A stretch of 13,866 bases of DNA from an uncultured archaeon (GTDB taxonomy: Archaea > Thermoproteota > Nitrososphaeria > Nitrososphaerales > CALBXV01). The translations under genes and the position numbers were made by a program. Below are positions 1 to 5,939 of the stretch, piece after piece. Below the pieces are notes generated by a model. That model was not told the origin of the DNA, searched no databases, and saw nothing but the letters and a program-made list of their open reading frames with translations. The stretch lies in contig CALBXV010000258.1 in NCBI GenBank assembly GCA_937890045.1, positions 1-13,866 of the forward strand. The letters run 5' to 3'. Each line of letters begins with the position of its first letter. Positions within the stretch are counted from its first letter, which is position 1.

Positions 1-14
1 AGAGAGGATTAATT

Positions 15-89
15 ATGAATAATTATCAATTATTTTTTTACACATTTTTTATTTTATTTTTAGGATTTGCAATGGGGTATTACGCATGA
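15..89 (+). CDS. 24-aa single-helix membrane peptide
   Basis: A very short ORF preceded at the window edge by a good Shine-Dalgarno stretch (AGAGAGGA, 1-8). The product is almost wholly hydrophobic and aromatic (about residues 5-22: LFFYTFFILFLGFAMGYY), so it should be a single membrane helix. Its stop codon overlaps the start of the next gene in an ATGA arrangement, which argues for real, coupled translation. Function is unknown. Small membrane peptides like this are common in the accessory regions of T4-like phages, and I recognise no family. Confidence 0.5.
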   Translation: MNNYQLFFYTFFILFLGFAMGYYA

Positions 90-250
90 AAATATTAGGA
101 AACATCTTTATCGCAGTGGGAATATATCTCACTGCATCTATGTTTTATCTTGGTGTATGGTCTATGTTAGACATACCAATTATTATTGGTATTGGGTTCA
201 TAGGTGGTGCAGCAATTTTTAGTGGCTTCATTATGAGGAAAACAGTTTAA
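86..250 (+). CDS. 54-aa membrane protein, two predicted helices
   Basis: The start ATG overlaps the stop of the preceding peptide (ATGA at 86-89). The product has two hydrophobic segments, roughly residues 4-25 and 30-50, separated by a short turn (SMLDIP) and closed by a basic tail (MRKTV). That predicts a two-helix hairpin in the inner membrane. The second helix is rich in Ile and Gly (IIIGIGFIGGAA). No catalytic motif is visible and I do not recognise the family. Coupling to the upstream membrane peptide suggests the two are made together, possibly as partners, but this is inference. Confidence 0.6.
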   Translation: MKILGNIFIAVGIYLTASMFYLGVWSMLDIPIIIGIGFIGGAAIFSGFIMRKTV

Positions 251-267
251 TAAAAGGGGGTTAACTA

Positions 268-353
268 CCTCGGCCTCGGGACAGGAGTTCAACATACGAA
301 GAGCTCACTTATTTATACTCTTTATGGATAGACAGGACTCCATCCCTGGCAGG
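268..353 (+). ncRNA. Candidate structured RNA in intergenic gap
   Basis: The gap between the genes ending at 250 and starting at 370 is locally more G+C rich than its surroundings and can fold into one long interrupted stem. I pair 268-270 with 351-353, 273-275 with 348-350, 278-281 with 343-346, and 284-290 (GGAGTTC) with 335-341 (GGACTCC). That is 17 pairs including one G-U, with only small internal loops. Inside it, 298-303 can pair with 318-323. It is on the coding strand just before the start at 370, so it could be a leader element or a processed RNA. It is not a tRNA and matches no riboswitch I can recall. The folding was done by eye, without an energy calculation. Confidence 0.4.
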
Positions 354-369
354 TTTTGAGAGATTTTAG

Positions 370-534
370 ATGATTTTATATACAGAAGAACAATTAGAAA
401 ATGCATATGATGTGTATAGACGGCATCAAATAAAACAAGACATGAGTTTTTTGAAATTAGAAGATTTTAGACTTATGTTTGAAGAAATTATGGAATGGGT
501 ATATTATGAACCAGAAGAAGATAGAGGCCATTAA
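370..534 (+). CDS. 54-aa acidic conserved phage-type protein
   Basis: Starts at ATG 370 after a GAGAG ribosome-binding stretch (358-362). The product is small, acidic and probably all-helical, with no membrane segment or Cys motif. A central SFLKLEDFRLMFEEIMEW stretch reads like an amphipathic helix, and the C-terminus is very acidic (YEPEEDRGH). It resembles short hypothetical proteins I associate with T4-like cyanophages that share the 'LEDFR.MFEE.ME' pattern, but I cannot name a family or function. The last 29 bases overlap the start of the next gene. Confidence 0.55.
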   Translation: MILYTEEQLENAYDVYRRHQIKQDMSFLKLEDFRLMFEEIMEWVYYEPEEDRGH

Positions 535-730
535 AGAAACGCTTGTAACAGTTTTTACAGGATTTGTAATTACTTATCCACTTAATTTAGGATTATTATA
601 TATTGCTCTTGAAATATTAGAATTTTCAGTTTTGATGACTTCTATCTTTACAACAGCAGGTATAACAATTGCAGCATTAATTAGAGTGTTTGTAATTAGG
701 ATGTATTATTCGAATATTAATGATGGCTGA
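506..730 (+). CDS. 74-aa two-helix membrane protein
   Basis: I choose ATG 506 rather than 479 because the sequence from MNQKKIEAIKET onward has the expected shape: a short charged N-terminus followed by two membrane helices (about residues 12-36 and 42-66) and a basic C-terminal patch (RVFVIRMYY). It resembles the short two-helix phage membrane proteins with a 'TFVGFVITYPLN' style first helix that recur in T4-like marine phages (perhaps the DUF7220 group; this is from memory and unverified). Function is unknown. It overlaps the previous gene by 29 bases and the next by 11 bases, in keeping with compact phage packing. Confidence 0.6.
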   Translation: MNQKKIEAIKETLVTVFTGFVITYPLNLGLLYIALEILEFSVLMTSIFTTAGITIAALIRVFVIRMYYSNINDG

Positions 731-911
731 AATTGAATTTACAGAAAAGTTTGGTCCAGGTAAATGCTGGAAATGTGGTATTAGAATTTCATCAATAGAA
801 GTGGTGTATGAGGCCGAAAGTATGGCCGGTAGACCATCTTTTACTAAAGTAGATTATGGAGTTTATCCAGCAAAGGCACAATTTTGTCAACAATGTTATA
901 AGAAGTTTTAA
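720..911 (+). CDS. Small zinc-ribbon protein
   Basis: A 63-aa protein with two CxxC knuckles, C16-W-K-C19 and C56-Q-Q-C59, the standard arrangement of a four-cysteine zinc ribbon. The 36-residue insert between the knuckles contains aromatic and charged residues (VVYEAES, VDYGVYPAKA) and probably forms a small beta sheet. Two adjacent ATGs (720 and 723) are equally plausible starts. Zinc ribbons of this size in phages usually bind nucleic acid or contact a polymerase, but nothing in the sequence says which. It stops only 7 bases before the tRNA gene, so the tRNA probably lies on the same transcript. Confidence 0.65.
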   Translation: MMAEIEFTEKFGPGKCWKCGIRISSIEVVYEAESMAGRPSFTKVDYGVYPAKAQFCQQCYKKF

Positions 912-918
912 AATTATT

Positions 919-992
919 GGGGAATTGGTGAAATGGGATCACGGCTCCCTTGCACGGAGCAATTAAGAGTTCGACTCTCTTATTCTCCACCA
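919..992 (+). tRNA. tRNA-Ala (anticodon UGC)
   Basis: A complete 74-base cloverleaf including the encoded CCA end (990-992). The acceptor stem pairs 919-925 with 982-988, the D stem 928-931 with 939-942, the anticodon stem GCTCC 944-948 with GGAGC 956-960, and the T stem 965-969 with 977-981. The anticodon loop CTTGCAC places TGC at 951-953. The third acceptor pair is G921-T986, which is the G3-U70 wobble pair that marks alanine tRNAs, and the discriminator base is A989. The T loop is TTCGACT. UGC reads GCA and, by wobble, other Ala codons, which are common in this window. Phage tRNAs usually supplement codons scarce in the host. Confidence 0.96.
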
Positions 993-1007
993 CGAAACAG
1001 GCTCAGA

Positions 1008-1430
1008 TTGATTAATGAATTTACAATTAGGGAAACAGATAGTGATAAAGGCCGAGGCCTTTATACTAAAAAGGAATATAGGAAAGAAGAAATAGTATTA
1101 TATTTAGAAGGTAATTATCTTCCATATCCAACTAGAACTTCTATACGAATAAAAGATGATAAACATATTGAAAGTTATGAAGGTGGTCATATAAACCATC
1201 ATTGTAATCCAAATACTGAAATCAGAATACATAACAATTTTATAGGCAAGAATCAACTCAATCAAACCCAACCAAGTTTAGTAGCATTAGTTGTTGCAAA
1301 GAAAGATATACAGATAGGTGAAGAAATTACTTTTGATTATGAAACTACTGAGGTAGATATGGCAGAACCTTTTGAGTGTAATTGTCATGGTCGATGGATA
1401 AGAGGAAAAATACATAGGTATCAAGAATGA
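1008..1430 (+). CDS. SET-domain protein, putative lysine methyltransferase
   Basis: A compact SET domain filling the whole 140-aa protein. Visible motifs are GRGLY (16-19, the GxG turn of the cofactor site), NHHCNPN (63-69, matching NHSCxPN, which binds S-adenosylmethionine) and EEITFDYE (105-112, with the catalytic-region Tyr). A reduced post-SET tail, ECNCHGRWIRG, keeps two Cys of CxCx4C but has Ile where the last Cys is expected. The frame is open further upstream into the tRNA gene, so those codons cannot be coding. The first sensible start is TTG 1008, with AGG at 999-1001. SET enzymes methylate protein lysines. The target is unknown and could be viral or host. The stop overlaps the next start (ATGA). 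Confidence 0.75.
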   Translation: MINEFTIRETDSDKGRGLYTKKEYRKEEIVLYLEGNYLPYPTRTSIRIKDDKHIESYEGGHINHHCNPNTEIRIHNNFIGKNQLNQTQPSLVALVVAKKDIQIGEEITFDYETTEVDMAEPFECNCHGRWIRGKIHRYQE

Positions 1431-1561
1431 AAAAAAGAAATCCAGTAAAAAAGAATATGGATAAATTTCATAAGCCACGCACACATAAAGATAAGACAAA
1501 ATATGATAGAAAATCTGAATCAGAAAAATTACAAGATGAATTGGAGCCGATAGTAAGGTGA
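1427..1561 (+). CDS. 44-aa highly basic protein
   Basis: A short ORF starting MKKRNPVKKNMDKFHKP and dense in Lys and Arg up to about residue 33, with an acidic end (SEKLQDELEPIVR). It is coupled on both sides: its ATG overlaps the SET gene stop and its TGA overlaps the methyltransferase GTG. It resembles the short basic 'K-R-N-P-V-A-K' proteins that I recall as widespread in tailed phages and of unknown function. The charge suggests RNA or DNA binding. It is probably disordered and has no Cys or membrane segment. The coupling makes it likely to be real. Confidence 0.6.
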   Translation: MKKRNPVKKNMDKFHKPRTHKDKTKYDRKSESEKLQDELEPIVR

Positions 1562-2568
1562 AAAAGAAAGTTATAGGAAACGCAATTTTATATTGTGGTG
1601 ATTGTGAAGAGGTTTTATCAGAATTAACTGGTATAGATGCTTGTGTAACAGACCCGCCTTATGGATTATCTTTTATGGGTAAGAAGTGGGATTATGATGT
1701 TCCAAGTAAAGAATTATGGAAACAAGTTTATAATACATTAAAACCTGGAGCTCATTTACTCTCATTTTTTGGATCGCGAACTTATCATAGAGGAGTTATT
1801 CCTATTGAAGATGCTGGATTTGATATAAGAGATCAGATTATGTGGATATATGGAAGTGGGTTTCCTAAATCACATAACATAGGTAAGAAAGTAGAGGAAT
1901 ATAAAGGTTGGGGTACAGCACTCAAGCCTGCACACGAACCAATCGTTATGGCAAGGAAACCTTTTAAGGGAACAGTAGTAGAGAATGTATTAAAGCATGG
2001 CACAGGTGGAATTAATATTGATGAATCTAGGGTAGAAACTGATTCAGAGTCAGACGGCAGATTTCCATCAAATATAATACATGACGGAAGTGAAGAAGCT
2101 ACAGAAGGATTTCCAATTACAAAAATCACAAGAATAGGCAATCTCAAAAGAGATGGCAAGGAAACACCGGACTATCGTGATAAAGGATCAGCAGCTAGAT
2201 ATTTCTATTGCGCTAAAACTTCACGATCAGAAAGAAATGAAGGCTTAGATCATTTACCAGATGGTGCACCACAAAGATGGAATAAGGCAGGTGAATGGAC
2301 AGACGATACTACACCATCTAAAAATCATCATCCAACAGTTAAGCCAGTAGAATTAATGAAATATTTGTGTAGATTAGTAACACCTAAAGATAGAATTGTA
2401 TTGGATCCATTTATGGGTTCTGGTTCAACAGGTGTAGCTGCATTGGCAGAAGGATTTTATTTTATAGGAATTGAAAAAGAAGAAGAATATTTTGATATTG
2501 CTTGTGCAAGATTACAACATTTTGTAGATAATCAAAAAACGAATTTAGAAAAAACATTCGGGGTATAA
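1558..2568 (+). CDS. Beta-class DNA methyltransferase (N6-adenine or N4-cytosine)
   Basis: A 336-aa modification methylase. The catalytic motif DPPY (32-35, in the context TDPPYGLSFMG) precedes the cofactor motif DPFMGSGS (283-290), with the putative target-recognition region in between. That motif order defines the beta class of amino-methyltransferases. DPPY is commoner in adenine enzymes, while N4-cytosine enzymes more often have SPPY, so adenine is preferred without being certain. Start is GTG 1558, overlapping the previous stop in a GTGA arrangement. No restriction endonuclease is adjacent, so this is likely a solitary phage enzyme for self-protection or regulation. The recognition site cannot be read from the sequence. 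Confidence 0.88.
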   Translation: MKKKVIGNAILYCGDCEEVLSELTGIDACVTDPPYGLSFMGKKWDYDVPSKELWKQVYNTLKPGAHLLSFFGSRTYHRGVIPIEDAGFDIRDQIMWIYGSGFPKSHNIGKKVEEYKGWGTALKPAHEPIVMARKPFKGTVVENVLKHGTGGINIDESRVETDSESDGRFPSNIIHDGSEEATEGFPITKITRIGNLKRDGKETPDYRDKGSAARYFYCAKTSRSERNEGLDHLPDGAPQRWNKAGEWTDDTTPSKNHHPTVKPVELMKYLCRLVTPKDRIVLDPFMGSGSTGVAALAEGFYFIGIEKEEEYFDIACARLQHFVDNQKTNLEKTFGV

Positions 2569-2573
2569 ACAAC

Positions 2574-2601
2574 TTGACAATACAGCAATTGCTGTTATAA
2601 T
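2574..2601 (+). promoter_or_regulatory. Sigma70-type promoter, perfect -35 and -10 hexamers
   Basis: TTGACA at 2574-2579 and TATAAT at 2596-2601, separated by 16 bases, in the short gap after the methyltransferase. Both hexamers are exact consensus. Transcription should begin near 2608, which is the A of the next gene's ATG, so the message may be leaderless. It would serve the DUF3310-like gene, the clamp genes and perhaps the 7-deazaguanine cassette. A strong host-type promoter fits early expression of replication genes. Confidence 0.85.
2582..2595. promoter_or_regulatory. 14-bp perfect palindrome in promoter spacer, putative operator
   Basis: ACAGCAATTGCTGT reads identically on both strands and fills nearly all of the 16-base spacer between the -35 and -10 boxes. 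A dimeric repressor bound there would block RNA polymerase directly. It is not the E. coli LexA pattern (CTGT then ACAG), since the half-sites are in the opposite order. The binding protein is unknown. Confidence 0.6.
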
Positions 2602-2607
2602 AATAGT

Positions 2608-2901
2608 ATGAGTTTGATTTATAAGTTTAGTGAAGGTGAAATTTTAGCAGAGCTAAAAAAGTATATTGATGAAACATATCATCAGCATTACAACAAAAAC
2701 AAATTTCAAGCAACAGAATTTATCGTAGATTCTGGACATGGAATGGGATTTTCTCTAGGGAACATTCTCAAATATGCACAGAGATACGGAAAGAAAAATG
2801 GCTATGATAAAAACGATCTATTGAAAGTTTTACATTATGGCATCATCGCACTTCATGTGCACAATTTAAATAATGAGGAAAGTGAAACCAATGAACATTA
2901 G
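2608..2901 (+). CDS. DUF3310-like conserved phage protein
   Basis: A 97-aa protein whose second half (about residues 47-82) reads F-S-L-G-N-I-L-K-Y-A-Q-R-Y-G-K-K, then D-L-L-K-V-L-H-Y. This fits the DUF3310 (SaV-like) pattern of GN..KY..R.GKK followed by DL.K...Y. That family is common next to phage nucleotide and replication genes, and its role is unsettled. No catalytic motif is evident. The start ATG lies about where transcription should begin from the promoter at 2574-2601, and no ribosome-binding site is visible. Its last 11 bases overlap the sliding clamp gene, so the two are likely co-expressed. Confidence 0.6.
   Translation: MSLIYKFSEGEILAELKKYIDETYHQHYNKNKFQATEFIVDSGHGMGFSLGNILKYAQRYGKKNGYDKNDLLKVLHYGIIALHVHNLNNEESETNEH
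2872..2881 (+). promoter_or_regulatory. Ribosome-binding site of gp45, possible RegA target
   Basis: AATGAGGAAA contains a strong Shine-Dalgarno core (GAGGAA, 2875-2880) 10 bases before ATG 2891. This decides the clamp start: the upstream in-frame ATG at 2873 lies inside the signal itself. The decamer resembles what I remember of the RegA recognition element at T4 gene 44. Since regA is present downstream, this site could be a translational operator, but that part is recollection and inference. Confidence 0.5.
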
Positions 2902-3556
2902 TAATGAAACTCTTGATATACTAAGAAATTTTTCATCAATCAATTCAGGGTTGACTGTTAAGGCCGGAAACGAACTTAAAACAGTATCAGCCATGAAAAA
3001 CATTTATGCAAAGGCAATAGTTCCAGAAGTTTTTGATAAAGAACATTCAATTTATGATTTATCAGAATATCTAGGAGCTATATCTTTATTTGATACTCCA
3101 ACTTTTGAGTTCAATGCAGAGAAAGTAATCGTGGCAGAAGGAGATAATAATGTAACATATTATTATGCAGATCCACAAATGGTTATATCTCCACAAAAAG
3201 AGATAAACATGCCTGATCCTGAAATCAGTTTTGATTTAGATGAAGGTGTTTTAGACTCGTTACTCAAGGCATCATCTGTATTATCATTGCCAGACATGGT
3301 ATTGACTAGTGACGGAAATACAGTTGTTTTAACTGTTTTAGATAAGAAGAATGCAACTTCTAACATCTTTAGTAAAACAGTAGCTCAAGGTAATGGCTCT
3401 ACATACGAAATGTTTCTTAGAATGGAAAACATCAAACTAATTCCTGGAGATTATACAGCGTTTGTATCTTCTAAGGGTATTGCACATTTTACAAATAGGA
3501 AATATCCAGTAGAATACTTCATCGCTTTAGAACCTGATTCTAACTACAATGAGTAG
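2891..3556 (+). CDS. 45: Sliding clamp, DNA polymerase accessory protein gp45
   Basis: A 221-aa protein close in length to T4 gp45 (228 aa). It begins MNISNETLDILRNFSSIN, typical of T4-like clamps, and continues with a GLTVKAGNELKTVS segment, two repeated beta-rich domains, and a C-terminal YPVEYFIALEPDSNYNE. The trimeric ring encircles DNA and tethers the polymerase. In T4 it also activates late transcription, which fits the late boxes elsewhere in this window. ATG 2891 is chosen because GAGGAA lies 10 bases upstream. The gene is followed after 5 bases by the clamp loader gene, the T4 order 45-44. I see no truncation. Confidence 0.9.
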   Translation: MNISNETLDILRNFSSINSGLTVKAGNELKTVSAMKNIYAKAIVPEVFDKEHSIYDLSEYLGAISLFDTPTFEFNAEKVIVAEGDNNVTYYYADPQMVISPQKEINMPDPEISFDLDEGVLDSLLKASSVLSLPDMVLTSDGNTVVLTVLDKKNATSNIFSKTVAQGNGSTYEMFLRMENIKLIPGDYTAFVSSKGIAHFTNRKYPVEYFIALEPDSNYNE

Positions 3557-3561
3557 AAAGC

Positions 3562-4506
3562 ATGAGAGAAGAATTTTTATGGGTTGAGAAATATCGGCCT
3601 AGGCATATTGATGATTGTATTCTTCCGCAAGAAACGAAGAAAATATTTCTAGACTTTGTAGCCAACAAAGAAATCCCAAATTTATTGTTATGTGGAACTT
3701 CTGGTGTCGGTAAGACAACAGTAGCTAAAGCATTATGCAATGAGTTAGGGGCAGACTTTGTTCTTATCAATGGTTCAGAAGAACGAAACATTGATACACT
3801 TAGGGTTAAGATAAAACAGTTTGCTTCTACTGTGTCGCTTACGGTAGATGGCGGCCCAAAGATTGTTATCTTAGATGAAGCTGATTATCTTAACCCACAA
3901 TCAACACAACCTGCACTTAGAGGATTCATAGAAGAATTCTCAAAGAATTGTAGGTTTATTTTTACTTGTAATTACAAGAACAGAATCATACAACCATTAC
4001 ATTCAAGATGTAGTGTTATAGATTTTACAATACAGGCTAGTCAAAAACCACAGATAGCCACAGGAATTTTTCAGAGAATACTGCAGATACTTACTGATGA
4101 AAAGGTAGATTATAACGAGAAAGTAGTTGTAGAAGTAGTCAATAAATTCTTTCCTGACTTTCGTAGAATGCTCAACGAGATTCAGAAGTACTCAGCTTCG
4201 GGAAAGATAGACAGTGGTATTCTCGCCAATTTAGATGATGAAAGTTTAAACGAACTGTTAAGCTTTATCAAAGAGAAAGAATTCTCTAAAATGAGAAAGT
4301 GGGTCGCATTGAACATTCATAATGATCCACAAACAATTTACAGAAAAATATATGATAGCTTTTTTACAAAATTTGAGAACACTAGTGTTCCACAGGCCAT
4401 TATTATTTTAAGTGATTATACATATAAGTCAGCGTTTGTTGCTGACCAAGAAGTAAACATGGTAGCATGTTTAACTGAATTAATGATGGAGTGTAAGATC
4501 AAATGA
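3562..4506 (+). CDS. 44: Clamp loader large subunit gp44 (AAA+ ATPase)
   Basis: A 314-aa AAA+ ATPase, near the 319 aa of T4 gp44. Visible motifs are WVEKYRP at 7-13, Walker A GTSGVGKT at 45-52, Walker B IVILDEAD at 101-108 and the SRC arginine-finger motif at 148-150, followed by the helical collar domain. With gp62 it forms the loader that opens gp45 using ATP. Normally gene 62 follows at once. Here the stop overlaps the start of queD (ATGA at 4503-4506), and gp62 lies 5 kb further on. Arg codons are mixed here (8 AGA, 3 AGG, 1 each CGA, CGG and CGT). Confidence 0.95.
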   Translation: MREEFLWVEKYRPRHIDDCILPQETKKIFLDFVANKEIPNLLLCGTSGVGKTTVAKALCNELGADFVLINGSEERNIDTLRVKIKQFASTVSLTVDGGPKIVILDEADYLNPQSTQPALRGFIEEFSKNCRFIFTCNYKNRIIQPLHSRCSVIDFTIQASQKPQIATGIFQRILQILTDEKVDYNEKVVVEVVNKFFPDFRRMLNEIQKYSASGKIDSGILANLDDESLNELLSFIKEKEFSKMRKWVALNIHNDPQTIYRKIYDSFFTKFENTSVPQAIIILSDYTYKSAFVADQEVNMVACLTELMMECKIK

Positions 4507-5021
4507 TTTATCAATCAACAAAATATTTTAAAGAGATAGGTCCATGCGCTTATCGTAATTGGAAATCAGATACAGATTGTTATTTACTACATGGATATTG
4601 TAGATCATTCAAATTTGTATTTGGGTGTAAACATTTAGATAAACAAGGATTTGTAGTTGACTTTGGTGGACTGAAAGATGTTAAAAGACAATTACAAGAA
4701 TGGTTTGACCATACAGTAATTCTTCAATCTGATGATCCTTTAGTTCCAGATTTTCAAAGATTAACAAAAGATGGCCATTGTAAATTACAAACATTTCCAT
4801 TAATTAGTAGTGAAGGTTTGGCTGAATGGACTGGAGAATATGTTGATTCAGTTCTTCAAGAAAAATATCAAGGTAGATGTTGGATTATTAGTAGTGAACA
4901 TATAGAAGCAGAGAAGAACAGTGCTATATATTATCCATTTGAAAATCGCGATAGACTTGATTTTGAAACCTTAGTTGAACTTAACAAAGAAATTTTATCA
5001 GGAGATATAGCGACAGCATAA
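4503..5021 (+). CDS. queD: QueD-like 6-carboxytetrahydropterin synthase
   Basis: A 172-aa member of the 6-pyruvoyl-tetrahydropterin synthase fold. It converts 7,8-dihydroneopterin triphosphate to 6-carboxytetrahydropterin, the second step of preQ0 synthesis. Recognisable elements are CYLLHGYCRSFKF (26-38, the C...HGH region), GFVVDFGGLKD, WFDHTVIL (the DH motif) and SSEGLAEW. Compared from memory with the E. coli enzyme, Cys27 and His31 correspond to C26 and H30, but the zinc ligands His16 and His33 appear to be Tyr17 and Tyr32. The protein is longer than the roughly 120 aa of E. coli QueD. Its start overlaps the gp44 stop and its stop overlaps the queE start. The family call is firm; full canonical activity is less so. 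Confidence 0.85.
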   Translation: MIYQSTKYFKEIGPCAYRNWKSDTDCYLLHGYCRSFKFVFGCKHLDKQGFVVDFGGLKDVKRQLQEWFDHTVILQSDDPLVPDFQRLTKDGHCKLQTFPLISSEGLAEWTGEYVDSVLQEKYQGRCWIISSEHIEAEKNSAIYYPFENRDRLDFETLVELNKEILSGDIATA

Positions 5022-5938
5022 TGTTATATTCAGAAATATTTAGAAGTATTCAAGGGGAAGGTGTTTACACAGGAGTTCCAACTGTATGGTTGAGAATGTT
5101 TGGTTGTAATTTAAATTGTAATGGATTTGGACAAAAAGATCCAACAGATCCTTCAACTTATGTATTACCTTATCAAGAAATTGATCTAAAAGATATTACA
5201 GTGCCAGAACAATTACCTGTATTTCCTTATGGATGCGATAGTTCTTATTCTTGGTCAAAAAGATTTGCTAAACTTCAAAGAAAAGGAACTCCAGAAGAAG
5301 TCGCAAATGAATTACATCAGTTGATGTATGATAATAAAACTCATATAGCTTTTACAGGTGGTGAGCCAATGATGAAAGCTGCACAAAAGAATATTGTTCA
5401 GGTTATTACAGAAATAAAAGAATTATTTAAAACAGAACATGGATTTTATGGACCAACATGGAAAAATAATATTACAAATATTACTTTTGAAACTAATGGG
5501 ACAAGAAAAATTATAGATGAACTATATACAACTATCTTGCACGACAGTATCAGTCAAGAAACAGAATATTTCTTTTCAGTAAGTCCAAAGATATGGAGTA
5601 CAAGTGGAGAGAAAGATAGAATATGTCCTGACATTGTAAAAGAATATCAAGATGCTTGTGGAATACCGAAACAGTATCAAGGTTCTAAAGATCCACAAGG
5701 ACAATTAAAATTTGTTTGTAATGGAAGTCTTACAAGTTGGTGTGAAATAGAAAATGCAGTTAATCAGTTTAGAGACGCTGGTGTAGTATATCCAATATGG
5801 ATAATGCCAGTAGGAGCTACAGAAGAAAGTCAGAATAAAGATCATGTAGCAAGAATAGCAGAAGAAACAATGGATAGAGGTTGGAATGTAGCTGCCAGAG
5901 TTCATTGTTATATTTGGGGAAATGAGATAGGAAGATAA
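5021..5938 (+). CDS. queE: QueE-like 7-carboxy-7-deazaguanine synthase (radical SAM)
   Basis: A 305-aa radical-SAM enzyme that rearranges 6-carboxytetrahydropterin to 7-carboxy-7-deazaguanine. The N-terminus IFRSIQGEGVYTGVPTVW is typical of QueE. The cluster Cys are unusual: C29 and C33 (GCNLNC) are followed by a Gly-Phe where the third Cys is expected, and a conserved-looking GCDSSYSW supplies C72. The spacing is CX3CX38C. The SAM-binding TGGEP motif lies near residues 110-114. I recall this inserted form in marine T4-like phages. All eleven Arg codons are AGA. The TAATG overlap with queD shows tight coupling. Confidence 0.9.
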   Translation: MLYSEIFRSIQGEGVYTGVPTVWLRMFGCNLNCNGFGQKDPTDPSTYVLPYQEIDLKDITVPEQLPVFPYGCDSSYSWSKRFAKLQRKGTPEEVANELHQLMYDNKTHIAFTGGEPMMKAAQKNIVQVITEIKELFKTEHGFYGPTWKNNITNITFETNGTRKIIDELYTTILHDSISQETEYFFSVSPKIWSTSGEKDRICPDIVKEYQDACGIPKQYQGSKDPQGQLKFVCNGSLTSWCEIENAVNQFRDAGVVYPIWIMPVGATEESQNKDHVARIAEETMDRGWNVAARVHCYIWGNEIGR

Positions 5939-5939
5939 C

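Noticed and set aside
251..360. A second tRNA in the gap before 370
   Set aside because: No cloverleaf with a 7-base acceptor, T loop and anticodon arm can be drawn. The pairing forms one long stem instead.
479..505. Earlier ATG (479) for the 74-aa membrane protein
   Set aside because: It would add MKKLWNGYI, overlap the preceding gene by 56 bases, and has no better ribosome-binding site than ATG 506.
933..1007. Upstream extension of the SET gene to ATG 933
   Set aside because: These bases lie inside the tRNA-Ala gene and would read its structure as protein. The SET homology begins only after 1008.
2582..2595. LexA/SOS box in the promoter spacer
   Set aside because: The half-sites are ACAG then CTGT, the reverse of the E. 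coli CTGT-N8-ACAG pattern.
2873..2890. Earlier ATG (2873) for the sliding clamp
   Set aside because: The ATG is part of the Shine-Dalgarno region for ATG 2891, and the extra MRKVKP residues do not fit gp45 N-termini.
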